Shown here in pieces: positions 27,143 through 34,572 of a stretch of DNA of 64,000 nt; position 1 is the stretch's first letter, and each line of letters starts with the position of its first letter. The stretch is from assembly GCF_023100845.1 (NCBI RefSeq), contig NZ_CP095864.1:868001-932000 (forward strand), read 5' to 3'. The notes below the pieces were generated by a model. It was not told the DNA's origin. It ran no database searches and worked only from the letters and a program-made list of their open reading frames with translations. Position numbers and translations under genes: made by a program. Source of the stretch: Gordonia sp. PP30 (lineage in GTDB: Bacteria > Actinomycetota > Actinomycetes > Mycobacteriales > Mycobacteriaceae).

Positions 27143-27535
27143 TCAGCGAGGCAGACGTGGTGCGGGCTGGTCGATCCTGCTGGCGACGTCGGCGAAGTAC
27201 ACCAGCGCGGCCGCGAGCTGACGGGCCTCGCCCGGCGTGAGCGCGATGTCGGGATCATCGGACCCGTGAAGGTAGAGGCCGACGACGTTCTTCAGCTTGT
27301 TGTGGAGCGGCACCCGATCGGCGGGCATCTCCCCGTTGATGTACTCGGAGTTGGCCTCGACGTAGACCGTGCGCGGCTGACCGTCTGGCGCGATACCGTC
27401 CGCACCAACCGAGATCGATCGGCACCAGCGGCCATGTACGGCAGGATCGGCGCCGTGCACCGGTATCTCGCCGTCGAGTGCCTGATCGCAGTACGTGGCG
27501 CACCAGCCGTAGTAGCTCACGGTTTCTCCGCTCAC
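27143..27535 (-). CDS. small protein, DUF6907-like
   Basis: 130 aa. N-terminal SYYGWCATYCDQALDG with two Cys, HGRWCRSISVG, a beta core TVYVEANSEYIN, then LYLHGSDDPDIALTPGEARQ and an Ala-rich helix. The layout (WC-x-H/C near the start, LTPxEARxLAxAL at the end) resembles DUF6907 proteins of actinobacterial phages and plasmids. The GTG start overlaps the upstream stop by 4 bp. Third gene of a leftward operon at the right end of the element. Confidence 0.6.
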   Translation of the reverse strand: MSGETVSYYGWCATYCDQALDGEIPVHGADPAVHGRWCRSISVGADGIAPDGQPRTVYVEANSEYINGEMPADRVPLHNKLKNVVGLYLHGSDDPDIALTPGEARQLAAALVYFADVASRIDQPAPRLPR

Positions 27536-27747
27536 GAGATCACCTCGATCTCGACGTCGGCGAGGAACCGGTCGTCGCGCCACAGGTAGGCGACGGTGCC
27601 GTGGGCGCTGAATGTGACGAGCGCACCAGGGAACCGATCGCTAACCAACTGGTCGACTGCGGCCTCAGGTGTGAGCCCGTACGTGAACTGCCTGCTGCCC
27701 TTCCGGGATGGCGCGGCGTGGTGGACGGTCAACATCGTGGTGCTCAT
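27532..27747 (-). CDS. small hypothetical protein, element right end
   Basis: 71 aa, MSTTMLTVHHAAPSRKGSRQ, then FTYGLTPEAAVDQLVSD and a strand-rich end VAYLWRDDRFLADVEIEVIS. Unrecognised family. Overlaps its upstream and downstream neighbours by 4 bp each, so it is translated within a three-gene operon. Confidence 0.55.
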   Translation of the reverse strand: MSTTMLTVHHAAPSRKGSRQFTYGLTPEAAVDQLVSDRFPGALVTFSAHGTVAYLWRDDRFLADVEIEVIS

Positions 27748-27869
27748 GACGGTGCCCCGGCGTACCAGCCGAGCGCGAACACCAGGTGAGCGAGCAGCAG
27801 GAACGCGCCATAGACGGCGAGCGTGCCGACCCCGATCAGGGCCGTAGATAGAATCGTGGAACGGTGCAT
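27744..27869 (-). CDS. 41-residue single-pass membrane protein
   Basis: MHRSTILSTALIGVGTLAVY, then GAFLLLAHLVFALGWYAG. It is nearly all one or two hydrophobic helices. A longer version from 27971 exists but its added N-terminus would run close to the tRNA. First gene of the leftward operon, with an ATGA overlap to the next. A small membrane protein in an integrative element could act in exclusion or lysis; nothing in the sequence proves it. Confidence 0.5.
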   Translation of the reverse strand: MHRSTILSTALIGVGTLAVYGAFLLLAHLVFALGWYAGAPS

Positions 27870-28021
27870 CGGACTTGACCTCCGGTGTGTCCGAGGCCCC
27901 GATTCAGCGTTACCGCGCTGAGCGGGGCCGATCTTTGTTCGGACGAGTACCAAGAGGCACGTATCTGGCACGTAAGCGTCAGTGAAAGCCAGAAAACATA
28001 TCTGACCTGCACTGATCTAAG

Positions 28022-28094
28022 TGCTCCCGGCAGGATTCGAACCTGCGACACCCGCTTTAGGAGAGCGGTGCTCTATCCCCTGAGCTACGAGAGC
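28022..28094 (-). tRNA. tRNA-Arg(CCT)
   Basis: 73-nt cloverleaf on the minus strand: acceptor GCTCTCG/CGGGAGC, D arm with AGCTCAGGGGATAGAGC, anticodon arm CCGCT-CTCCTAA-AGCGG (anticodon CCT) and T arm GCAGG-TTCGAAT-CCTGC; discriminator A, CCA not encoded. Its 3' part, 28021-28044, is the element's att site, so the gene stays intact after integration. Confidence 0.95.
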
Positions 28095-28293
28095 GCGACC
28101 GTCTCCGGCCGGTGCGGACCGTGCTCGTGGGGTCGACGGTCCGCGTGTGGAAGTGTACGTCAGCGGGTACGGGACGGGCGGGGCGTGCCCGGTGGTGCGC
28201 CGGTTGCGGCGAACGACCCGGTACCTTGCTTCGTAAGGACTCCGGCAATGCCGGAGGAAAGCGGCAGACGAGCGAAGACAGGCGGGTACGACG

Positions 28294-28794
28294 ATGTGGT
28301 GGTGGTTGCTCCTCCTTCTCCTCATCCCGGTGATCTGGGGCGGGTGGGCGTACTCGCGCCGCGGCCGCGTCAAGGAGCACGTGGTGCATGCGGGGCGTCC
28401 GGACGGCGACGACGTGCCGCGCATCGACCTGTCGAGCGGCCCCGCGACGCCGCCGCCCGCGCCGGTGCCCGCGCCCGCCGAGGTCGACGTGCCCGCCGCC
28501 GCGCCGCAGCCGCGTCGTACGGCGACCGGTGACGGCGTCGGGTCGTACCTCGACGCGGCCGGCGACCGGGTGCCGATCCCGATCGGCGGGCACGCGCCGC
28601 TCGTCGCCGACGCTCAGCGCGCGCCGGACGGCTACCCGATCAAGGGCGACGCCGACACCGGCCTCTACCACCTGCCGGAGGATCCGTGGTTCGGCGAGGT
28701 GATCGCCGCCGTGTGGTTCGCCAGCGAGGCCGCCGCGCGGGCCGGCGGGTTCCGGCGGGCCGGAAGCGACCCCGAGGAAGCGGCGACCCGATGA
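28294..28794 (+). CDS. membrane-anchored sunset-domain protein
   Basis: 166 aa. N-terminal hydrophobic anchor MWWWLLLLLLIPVIWGGWAY, an Ala/Pro-rich linker at about 50-75, and a C-terminal domain DGYPIKGDADTGLYHLPEDP with WFGEVIAAVWFASEAAARAG, the sunset-domain pattern. Its role is unknown; such proteins often face the cell envelope. The stop overlaps the SDR start by 4 bp. Confidence 0.75.
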   Translation: MWWWLLLLLLIPVIWGGWAYSRRGRVKEHVVHAGRPDGDDVPRIDLSSGPATPPPAPVPAPAEVDVPAAAPQPRRTATGDGVGSYLDAAGDRVPIPIGGHAPLVADAQRAPDGYPIKGDADTGLYHLPEDPWFGEVIAAVWFASEAAARAGGFRRAGSDPEEAATR

Positions 28795-29603
28795 CCGCGC
28801 CCCGGACCGTCCTGGTCACCGGCGCCACCAGCGGCATCGGCGCCGAGGTGGCACGACAATTCGCCGCCCAGGGCCTGCGCGTCTACGGCACCACCCGCAA
28901 CCCGGATACGGTGAGCGACCCGATCCCCGGCGTCATCTACGTCCGCCTCGACAACGCCGACTTCGCTACCGCCCAGACCTGCGCGGACGAGGTCGGCGAG
29001 GTCGACATCCTGATCAACAACGCCGGCGAGAGCCACGCCGGCGCGTTCGAGGACACCCCGATGGACGAGATCGAGCGGCTCTTCGCCGTCAACGTCTTCG
29101 GGCCGCTCGCCCTCACCAAGGCCGTCCTGCCCGGCATGCGGGCACGACGCCGCGGCACCGTCGTGATGGTCGGCTCCATGCTGTCGAGCTTTCCGATCGC
29201 CTTCCGCTCCACCTACGCCGCCACCAAGTCCGCGATCAAGGCGTACGCCTTCTCGCTGCGCCGCGAGGTGGCGCCCTACGGCATCCGGGTGATCTCGGTG
29301 GAGCCGGGCACCATCGCCACCGGCATCGGCACCCGCCGCACCCTGCACATCGCCGACGACTCCCCGTACCGCGAGGAGTTCGAGATCGTGAAGGCCACCA
29401 CCGCGCGGAACGAGACGCAGGGCATCAGCGCCGAGGACATGGCCGAGCAGATCGTGTCCGCCGCCCTCTCCGCGCATCCGAAGCCCTTCTACGCCCGCGG
29501 GAACCGCGCGCCGGTCGTCTTCTTCCTCCGCCGCCTGGCGCCGCGCCAGATGGTGCTCGACCTGAGCTCGAAGATCCACGGCCTCGCCAAGGTTCGCCCC
29601 TGA
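28791..29603 (+). CDS. short-chain dehydrogenase/reductase
   Basis: 270 aa, classical SDR. Cofactor motif VTGATSGIGAEVARQ, NNAG in ILINNAGESHAG, the catalytic Ser in VMVGSMLSS, and Tyr-x-x-x-Lys in STYAATKSAIKA. The C-terminal LRRLAPRQMVLDL may contact membrane or substrate. The absence of an acidic residue at the end of the second strand (YGTTRN) favours NADP. Substrate unknown. The stop overlaps the cobF start by 1 bp. Confidence 0.88.
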   Translation: MTAPRTVLVTGATSGIGAEVARQFAAQGLRVYGTTRNPDTVSDPIPGVIYVRLDNADFATAQTCADEVGEVDILINNAGESHAGAFEDTPMDEIERLFAVNVFGPLALTKAVLPGMRARRRGTVVMVGSMLSSFPIAFRSTYAATKSAIKAYAFSLRREVAPYGIRVISVEPGTIATGIGTRRTLHIADDSPYREEFEIVKATTARNETQGISAEDMAEQIVSAALSAHPKPFYARGNRAPVVFFLRRLAPRQMVLDLSSKIHGLAKVRP

Positions 29604-30397
29604 TGCCTTCCGGCACGGCGAATCCCGCGATCACCCTGCGGGTGATCGGGATCGGCCCCGGCGGCCCGCGGCAGATCACCCTCGAAGCGATCGACGCGAT
29701 CGCCGCCACCGACGTGTTCTTCCTGCTGGACAAGGGATCCCGCGTCGCGCAGCTCACCGCCGTGCGCCAGGACTTCCTCGACCGGTACGCCCGCGACGGC
29801 CACCGCGTCGTCGTCGTGCACGACCCGCCGCGCGACCGGGAGCCCGCCGACTACGCCGCCGAGGTACGGCGCTGGCACACCGCCCGTGTCGACGCCCTCG
29901 CGGCGGCGATCACCGGTTCGTTGAGCCCGGGTGAGTCTGGCGCCTTCCTGGTCTGGGGAGATCCCGCCCTGTACGACTCGACGCTCCGGCTCACCGACCA
30001 GCTCACCGGGCGCGCCGGACTGGACATCGAAGTCGAGGCGATCCCCGGGGTCACCAGCGCGTCCGCGCTGACCGCCGCGCACGGCATCGTCGCGCACGAC
30101 ATCGGGGAGCCGGTCGTCATCACCACCGGGCGACGGCTCGGCGAGGACGACGGCCCCAACCGGATCGTCATGCTCGATTCCCACCTCGCCTTCACGAGCG
30201 CTGCCGCCCCCGACGACCACGTCTACTGGGGAGCGAATCTCGGCACCCCCGAGCAGGTGCTGCGCAGCGGGCGGGTCGGCGACGTCGCCGCCGACATCGA
30301 GCGCGAGCGCGCCCGGCTCCGCGAGCGGACCGGCTGGGTGATGGACGTCTACCTGCTGCGTCGCGCGGGGGGCACCGGCGACGGTTCACCAGGGTGA
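29603..30397 (+). CDS. cobF: precorrin-6A synthase (deacetylating)
   Basis: Aerobic cobalamin pathway methyltransferase that methylates C-1 of precorrin-5 with loss of acetate. 264 aa with SAM/tetrapyrrole methylase marks: RVIGIGPGGPRQITLEA, FLLDKG, HDPPRDREP, VWGDPALYDST and EAIPGVTSASALTAAHG. It ends WVMDVYLLR. No other cob gene is in the window, so it is separated from the main pathway cluster. It is coupled to an SDR; a functional link is not evident. Confidence 0.9.
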   Translation: MPSGTANPAITLRVIGIGPGGPRQITLEAIDAIAATDVFFLLDKGSRVAQLTAVRQDFLDRYARDGHRVVVVHDPPRDREPADYAAEVRRWHTARVDALAAAITGSLSPGESGAFLVWGDPALYDSTLRLTDQLTGRAGLDIEVEAIPGVTSASALTAAHGIVAHDIGEPVVITTGRRLGEDDGPNRIVMLDSHLAFTSAAAPDDHVYWGANLGTPEQVLRSGRVGDVAADIERERARLRERTGWVMDVYLLRRAGGTGDGSPG

Positions 30398-31135
30398 GCG
30401 CAGCGCTTCCAGCAGGTCGTCGGCGATCTCCCGCCGGCAGATGACGAAGTCCGGCATGTACGGCTGCGGATTGTTGTAGACGATCGGGGCGCCGCTCAGC
30501 CGCGAACAGTGCAGACCGGCGGCCTCGGCGACCCCGACCGGCGCGCAGTTGTCCCACTCGAACTGGCCTCCGGCGTGGACATACGCGTCGACGTCGCCGC
30601 GCACCACGGCCATCGCCTTGGCGCCCGCCGAACCGATGTGCACCGCGTCCAGGCCGAGCCGATCGGCGACCGTCGCGCTGGGATAGGAGTGCCCGTAGCG
30701 GGACACCGCGATGCGCCCGGTGAGCGGTCCGTCGGCGGGCGGCACCTCGTCGGAGCGGTACACCTCGCCCTGGGCGGGCAACGACACCGCCGCGGCCACC
30801 GGGCGGCCGTCGACGGTCAGCGCGACGTGCACGGCCCAGTGCGTGGTGCCGCGGGAGAACTCGGAGGTGCCGTCGAGCGGGTCGATGATCCAGACGCGTT
30901 CGGCGCCCAGGCGCGCGAGGTCGTCGTCGGCCTCCTCGGACAGCACGGCGTCGCGCGGCCGTTGCCGTGTCAGCACCCGCGAGATCCAGGCCTGGGCGAG
31001 CGCATCGCCGACGTCGCCCAGCTCCCGGCGATCGAGCAGCCCGCCGTGCCCCACCCCGAGGAGCAACTGGCCCGCGCCCTCGGCGATCACCGCGGCGAGT
31101 TCGGCGTCGGTGTGGCGCGAGGAGGGGCGGGTCAT
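30386..31135 (-). CDS. cysQ: CysQ-type 3'-phosphoadenosine 5'-phosphate phosphatase
   Basis: 249-aa inositol-monophosphatase-fold enzyme. Metal motifs: VLSEEADDD and WIIDPLDGTSEFSRG, plus a late WDNCAPVGVAEAAGLHCSR. The order and the family in mycobacteria (Rv2131c, CysQ) suggest hydrolysis of PAP in sulfate assimilation, though inositol phosphate phosphatase activity is also possible in this superfamily. ATG at 31135 chosen; longer starts lack motifs. The 3' end overlaps that of cobF by 12 bp on the opposite strand. Confidence 0.85.
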   Translation of the reverse strand: MTRPSSRHTDAELAAVIAEGAGQLLLGVGHGGLLDRRELGDVGDALAQAWISRVLTRQRPRDAVLSEEADDDLARLGAERVWIIDPLDGTSEFSRGTTHWAVHVALTVDGRPVAAAVSLPAQGEVYRSDEVPPADGPLTGRIAVSRYGHSYPSATVADRLGLDAVHIGSAGAKAMAVVRGDVDAYVHAGGQFEWDNCAPVGVAEAAGLHCSRLSGAPIVYNNPQPYMPDFVICRREIADDLLEALRSPW

Positions 31136-31182
31136 TCCTCTACCCAAGCACATCGGCGCGCGGCCTCGCGCACACTGGAGGC

Positions 31183-32043
31183 ATGCCCGAACTCCCCGAA
31201 GTCGCCGCCCTGGCCGCATTCCTCGACGACCGGGCCGCGGGCTTCCCGATCCGCCGGATCGACGTGGCCTCGCTGTCCGTGCTCAAGACCGCCGAGCCGC
31301 CGTACACCGAACTCGCCGGGCGGGTCGTCACCTCGGTCGGGCGCATCGGCAAATATCTGGTCATCGACGCCGACGGGATCTACCTGGTGATCCACCTGTC
31401 CAGGGCGGGCTGGATCCGCTGGAGCGAGAACCTCGCGCCCGCACCGCCGCGGCCCGGCGGCAAGGGGCCGATCGCGCTGCGCGTGCACTGCGGACTGCCG
31501 GGGGAGGGGTTCGACGTCACCGAGGCCGGTACCCAGAAACGACTCGCCGCCTGGGTGGTCCGCGACCCGCACGACGCCCCGCGCATCGCGACCCTCGGGC
31601 CCGACGCGCTCGCCTTGTCGCGCGACGATTTCGCCGCGCTCCTGGCCGGCGACGGCCGCCGGATCAAAACGGTCCTGACCGACCAGCGCACCCTGTGCGG
31701 GATCGGCAACGCCTACTCCGATGAGATCCTGCACGCCGCGCGGCTCTCCCCTTTCGCCACCGCGAAGTCGCTGACCGGCGATGCCGTGACCGCGCTGTAC
31801 GACGCCATGCGCGCCACCCTGCTGGACGCGACCGCGCGTCTGGAAGGACAGGGTGCGGCCCGGCTCAAGGCCGAGAAGCGCACCGGCCTGAAAGTGCACG
31901 CGCGGACCGGGCTGCCCTGCCCGCACTGCGGCGACATCGTCCGCGAGGTGTCGTACACGGACCGGTCGTTCCAGTACTGCGCCACGTGCCAGACCGGCGG
32001 CAAGGTCCTCGCCGACCGCCGCATGTCCCGGCTGCTCAAGTAG
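31183..32043 (+). CDS. Fpg/Nei-family DNA glycosylase
   Basis: 286 aa. Starts MPELPEVAALAAFLDD: after Met removal Pro is the Schiff-base nucleophile. Other marks: the GRIGKYLVIDADG region with the beta-lysine, LCGIGNAYSDEIL (helix-two-turn-helix), and the C-terminal zinc finger CPHCGD and CATCQT. It is homologous by order to M. tuberculosis Rv0944, a short Fpg-like protein. Base excision of oxidised purines is expected; the Fpg versus Nei preference is not decidable here. Confidence 0.9.
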   Translation: MPELPEVAALAAFLDDRAAGFPIRRIDVASLSVLKTAEPPYTELAGRVVTSVGRIGKYLVIDADGIYLVIHLSRAGWIRWSENLAPAPPRPGGKGPIALRVHCGLPGEGFDVTEAGTQKRLAAWVVRDPHDAPRIATLGPDALALSRDDFAALLAGDGRRIKTVLTDQRTLCGIGNAYSDEILHAARLSPFATAKSLTGDAVTALYDAMRATLLDATARLEGQGAARLKAEKRTGLKVHARTGLPCPHCGDIVREVSYTDRSFQYCATCQTGGKVLADRRMSRLLK

Positions 32044-32051
32044 CGGTGTCC

Positions 32052-32100
32052 CGACACTGTCGTATCCGTTGGTCGCCGACCAACGGATACGACAGTGTCG
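32052..32100. repeat. 49-bp palindrome, left of second DUF559 gene
   Basis: Perfect inverted repeat with 24-bp arms (CGACACTGTCGTATCCGTTG and four more bases) around a single C. It lies between the convergent fpg and DUF559 genes, so it can also act as a bidirectional terminator. A second, related palindrome is at 33046-33094. Confidence 0.9.
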
Positions 32101-32108
32101 CGGCGCGG

Positions 32109-33002
32109 TCATCCGGCGAGGAGCATCCTCTCGCGTAGCAGGCCGATCACCAGTTCCATGCAGCCCGCCGGGTCGCCGGTCAGGTCATGCCAGCTGAACG
32201 AGAGTGTCACCCACCCGGCGCGCGCGAGCGCGTTGCGTTTGCGCATGTCCCGAAGGAACGACTTGTGGTCGCGATGGTAGGCCCACCCGTCGATCTCGAC
32301 GGCAACCTTCAGCCCGGGCCAGGCGAAATCCACGGCCCAGCCCTGGAACGGATACTGCTGAACGCAGCCGTCGAGTCCTTCGGCCTTCACCAGTCGCCGG
32401 AACACCTCTTCGGCCTTCGACTGGGTGTCGGCGTCGAGCACGGCGACGAGCTCGCGCGCGAGCGACATGCCCCGCATACGCGGATTCCGCAGCAGGGCCT
32501 TCTCCAAGTCTTTGAGAGTCACCACGCTCGTCTGGAGTAGCTGGTCGAGGAAGTGCGAGGGATCGTCGGCCGAGGCGACGGCGCCCAGGATGCTCAGCGC
32601 GAGCCCGGTGACCGACACGCCGTCGACTACCGCGAGGTCCTCGGCGCAGAAGGTCCGCCGGACGATGTCGATCGGGCACCCCGTCCAGCGGCTCTCGGGA
32701 ACGGCGGACCGCACCGAGAGGGTCAGCGGCTGCGGCAGGTCGGGGAGAAGTCCGTGCCACCATGCTGCCGTGGTCCTGTCCAGGACGCCGCGGTGAACCA
32801 GGGCGGCGGCCCGGACCATCGCTCGCTCGGTGTACGGGAAGGCCGCGAGTCGCCACACCCCCGGCGCGACCGGCAGCCATTCCCGTCGTGTGCGTCGTCC
32901 GTGGACGTCGCTCGCCGTCAGATCGCACGACTTGGCCTGTGCGGTGGTGATCAGTCCGTCCTGGGCGGCGAAGATACTCGCCAGATCCGCCGATTCGTCC
33001 AT
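32109..33002 (-). CDS. AbiEi-type winged helix plus DUF559 endonuclease-like protein
   Basis: 297 aa, a paralogue of the protein at 3414-4361. N-terminal IFAAQDGLITTAQAKSCDL matches its LLARQDGVITLKQTRACGL region. The nuclease-like part reads VAVEIDGWAYHRDHKSFLRD, then RKRNALARAGWVTLSFSW and D. ATG at 33002 is preferred; the frame continues upstream into the palindrome at 33046. It sits between two near-identical palindromes, inside a stretch that is otherwise ordered as in mycobacteria (Fpg-SDR-pgi), so it is likely an insertion. Function unknown. Confidence 0.8.
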   Translation of the reverse strand: MDESADLASIFAAQDGLITTAQAKSCDLTASDVHGRRTRREWLPVAPGVWRLAAFPYTERAMVRAAALVHRGVLDRTTAAWWHGLLPDLPQPLTLSVRSAVPESRWTGCPIDIVRRTFCAEDLAVVDGVSVTGLALSILGAVASADDPSHFLDQLLQTSVVTLKDLEKALLRNPRMRGMSLARELVAVLDADTQSKAEEVFRRLVKAEGLDGCVQQYPFQGWAVDFAWPGLKVAVEIDGWAYHRDHKSFLRDMRKRNALARAGWVTLSFSWHDLTGDPAGCMELVIGLLRERMLLAG

Positions 33003-33045
33003 GACACTTAGACGCAGCAGACGGTGATGCCGGTTCCGTCGTGAT

Positions 33046-33094
33046 CGAGACTGTCGTATCTGTTGGTCGGCGACCAACAGATACGACGGTCTCG
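33046..33094. repeat. 49-bp palindrome, right of second DUF559 gene
   Basis: Arms of 24 bp (CGAGACTGTCGTATCTGTTG and four more) with one mismatch, around a single G. It shares the core TCGTATC-GTTGGTCG with the palindrome at 32052. It lies 4 bp after the DUF4185 stop codon and 44 bp before the DUF559 start. Confidence 0.9.
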
Positions 33095-33098
33095 CGAC

Positions 33099-34430
33099 CT
33101 ACCAGTTCTTGTTGAGCTTGGACTCGACCAGCATCACGTTGTAGTCGCTCCAGCGGGAGCCGTTGAAGTACAGCCGGTTGTCGGTCGTGCTGGTCAGCGC
33201 GGGGGAGTGCGGCAGCATCATCGGGCCGTACAGGACCACGGCCCCCGCCGGGACCAGCGTCTTCGGGGCGCTCCACGGGCCCTGGATCGCGGTGGCGGTG
33301 CGGATCCGGATCCCGTTGTCGCCGTCGATCATCACGTACTTGCCGAGATACTCGCACCAGGCCACGGACAGCTCGGTGACCTGGTCTTTCACGATCGCCG
33401 AGTCGTCGCTGAGCGCGCCCAGGTCGGACGTCCAGGCGGTGCCCGTCCAGTACTCGTAGGCCGCGAGATTCAGGATGTCGCCGGGGTGGAACCGGGCGAG
33501 ATAGGCGCGGCCGAAGCGGCCGTTCGGCGTGCCGACCTGGTAGACGTACGGGTCGTCGCCGTGCCCGCGCACGTAGCCGCTCTGCTGGAAGCGGCTGTTG
33601 TTCACGTTCACCGTCGGTGCATCCTGCGGCAGCGCCAGGGTGACCGGGGCGTTCACCCTGATGGTGGAGGTGTCGGCGGCCCACGTCTGGCCGTTGTCCG
33701 AGGAGACGGCGATCGCCGAGAAGTTGGTGTCCCAGACCCCGGCGTCGCCCCAGTGCCGCACCGACATGAAGTTGACGTACTGCTTGCCGCCGAGGCTGAT
33801 GCCGGCGGTCGGGATGGTGGTGACCTCGACGAAGTCCTGCCCGATGGCGCGGATCATCTCCGTCGCGTAGTTGTCGTTCGGCGCGATCACCACCGCCCCG
33901 GACGCGGTGTCCCCGGGCTTTCCCGGCTCGATGGTGAGGCCGTCGGCCAGGTTGTCGTCGTCGGTGCGGGTCAGCACGTTGTTGCGCCACTGATGGCCGG
34001 TGACGTTGCACCAGCCGAAGGTGTCGCCGAAAGCCATCAGCGTCTGCCCCTGCCCGTTGTCCCAGGCGACGCCGAGGTCGGTGCCGGAGATGGTGAAGCG
34101 GTTCAGGGTGGTGTTGGGGCTCTTCGGGCCGGTGACCCACGAGACGATCCGTGAGGTCGAGTCCTTCCAGGTGGGGAGTGCGCCCTGCGGTCCGGAGCCG
34201 GGCTCGACCGGGTCGGCGCCGCCGCCGAGGGAACCGTTGCCGCCCAGTGAGCTGTTGCCGCCGAGGGAACTGTTGCCGCCGAGGGAACTGTTGCCGCTCG
34301 ATCCGGTCGACGAGCTGTCCCCGCACGGGGCGGCCGTCGCGGGTGGCGCCGCGACGGTGGTGAGGGTCGCGGCCGCGGCGATCGCGGTTCCCAGGACGAG
34401 ACGGATCGCGGTGCGAGATAGGACGGCCAT
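33099..34430 (-). CDS. secreted DUF4185 protein, endo-D-arabinanase family
   Basis: 443 aa. Signal peptide MAVLSRTAIRLVLGTAIAAA with cleavage near ATAA/AP. A Ser/Gly linker of four NSSLGG-type units follows, then a DUF4185 domain from about residue 85: DLGVAWDNGQGQTLMAFGDT, VMIDGDNG and the C-terminal RLYFNGSRWSDYNVMLVES. DUF4185 includes glycoside hydrolase family 183 endo-D-arabinanases, enzymes of arabinogalactan or lipoarabinomannan remodelling, so a cell-wall role is likely. Its short 3' spacer holds the palindrome at 33046. Confidence 0.8.
   Translation of the reverse strand: MAVLSRTAIRLVLGTAIAAAATLTTVAAPPATAAPCGDSSSTGSSGNSSLGGNSSLGGNSSLGGNGSLGGGADPVEPGSGPQGALPTWKDSTSRIVSWVTGPKSPNTTLNRFTISGTDLGVAWDNGQGQTLMAFGDTFGWCNVTGHQWRNNVLTRTDDDNLADGLTIEPGKPGDTASGAVVIAPNDNYATEMIRAIGQDFVEVTTIPTAGISLGGKQYVNFMSVRHWGDAGVWDTNFSAIAVSSDNGQTWAADTSTIRVNAPVTLALPQDAPTVNVNNSRFQQSGYVRGHGDDPYVYQVGTPNGRFGRAYLARFHPGDILNLAAYEYWTGTAWTSDLGALSDDSAIVKDQVTELSVAWCEYLGKYVMIDGDNGIRIRTATAIQGPWSAPKTLVPAGAVVLYGPMMLPHSPALTSTTDNRLYFNGSRWSDYNVMLVESKLNKNW
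34225..34296. repeat. four 18-bp tandem units in the DUF4185 gene
   Basis: Four consecutive units of the form CCGAGGGAACTGTTGCCG (units 3 and 4 identical, 1 and 2 with a few changes) encode the Asn/Ser/Leu/Gly linker. The length is a multiple of three, so unit loss or gain keeps frame. Confidence 0.85.
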
Positions 34431-34572
34431 GCGTTCCCCCAGGAAACCTGTGACGGATGTGATGAAAGTGACAGTAGAGGTTTTGGCGTGAATGTCCGTC
34501 CCGGAGGTCCCCGGTGTCCGTCACGATCCGGTAACGATCGCCCGCGGGACGGTCCGGGTAGATTCGTCTCCC

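Larger units (their letters stand above)
18105..28044 (+). mobile_element. integrative element in tRNA-Arg(CCT), about 9.9 kb
   Basis: It is bounded by 24-bp att copies (18105-18128 and 28021-28044), with a tyrosine integrase just inside the left end and an intact tRNA rebuilt at the right end. Contents: integrase, Xis-like HTH, DnaB-N-like protein and RecA-like ATPase, a chain of small coupled genes including WhiB, an HNH endonuclease, DUF6414-like cargo on the opposite strand, a CRISPR-like mini-array, and a leftward operon. No capsid, portal, large terminase, relaxase or conjugation gene is recognised. A phage satellite or integrative plasmid is the best reading. Confidence 0.88.

Noticed and set aside
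27070-27143. Complete tRNA gene
   Set aside because: Only the T arm and acceptor 3' end are present; no D arm, no canonical anticodon loop and no matching 5' acceptor strand.
26551-27240. Open frame across the CRISPR-like array giving a 20-residue periodic peptide
   Set aside because: The 60-bp period produces an apparent protein repeat in more than one frame on both strands; no start with a ribosome site and no family similarity.
28057-28671. Minus-strand ORF downstream of the tRNA
   Set aside because: Arg/Ala-rich shadow of the sunset-domain gene, no motif.
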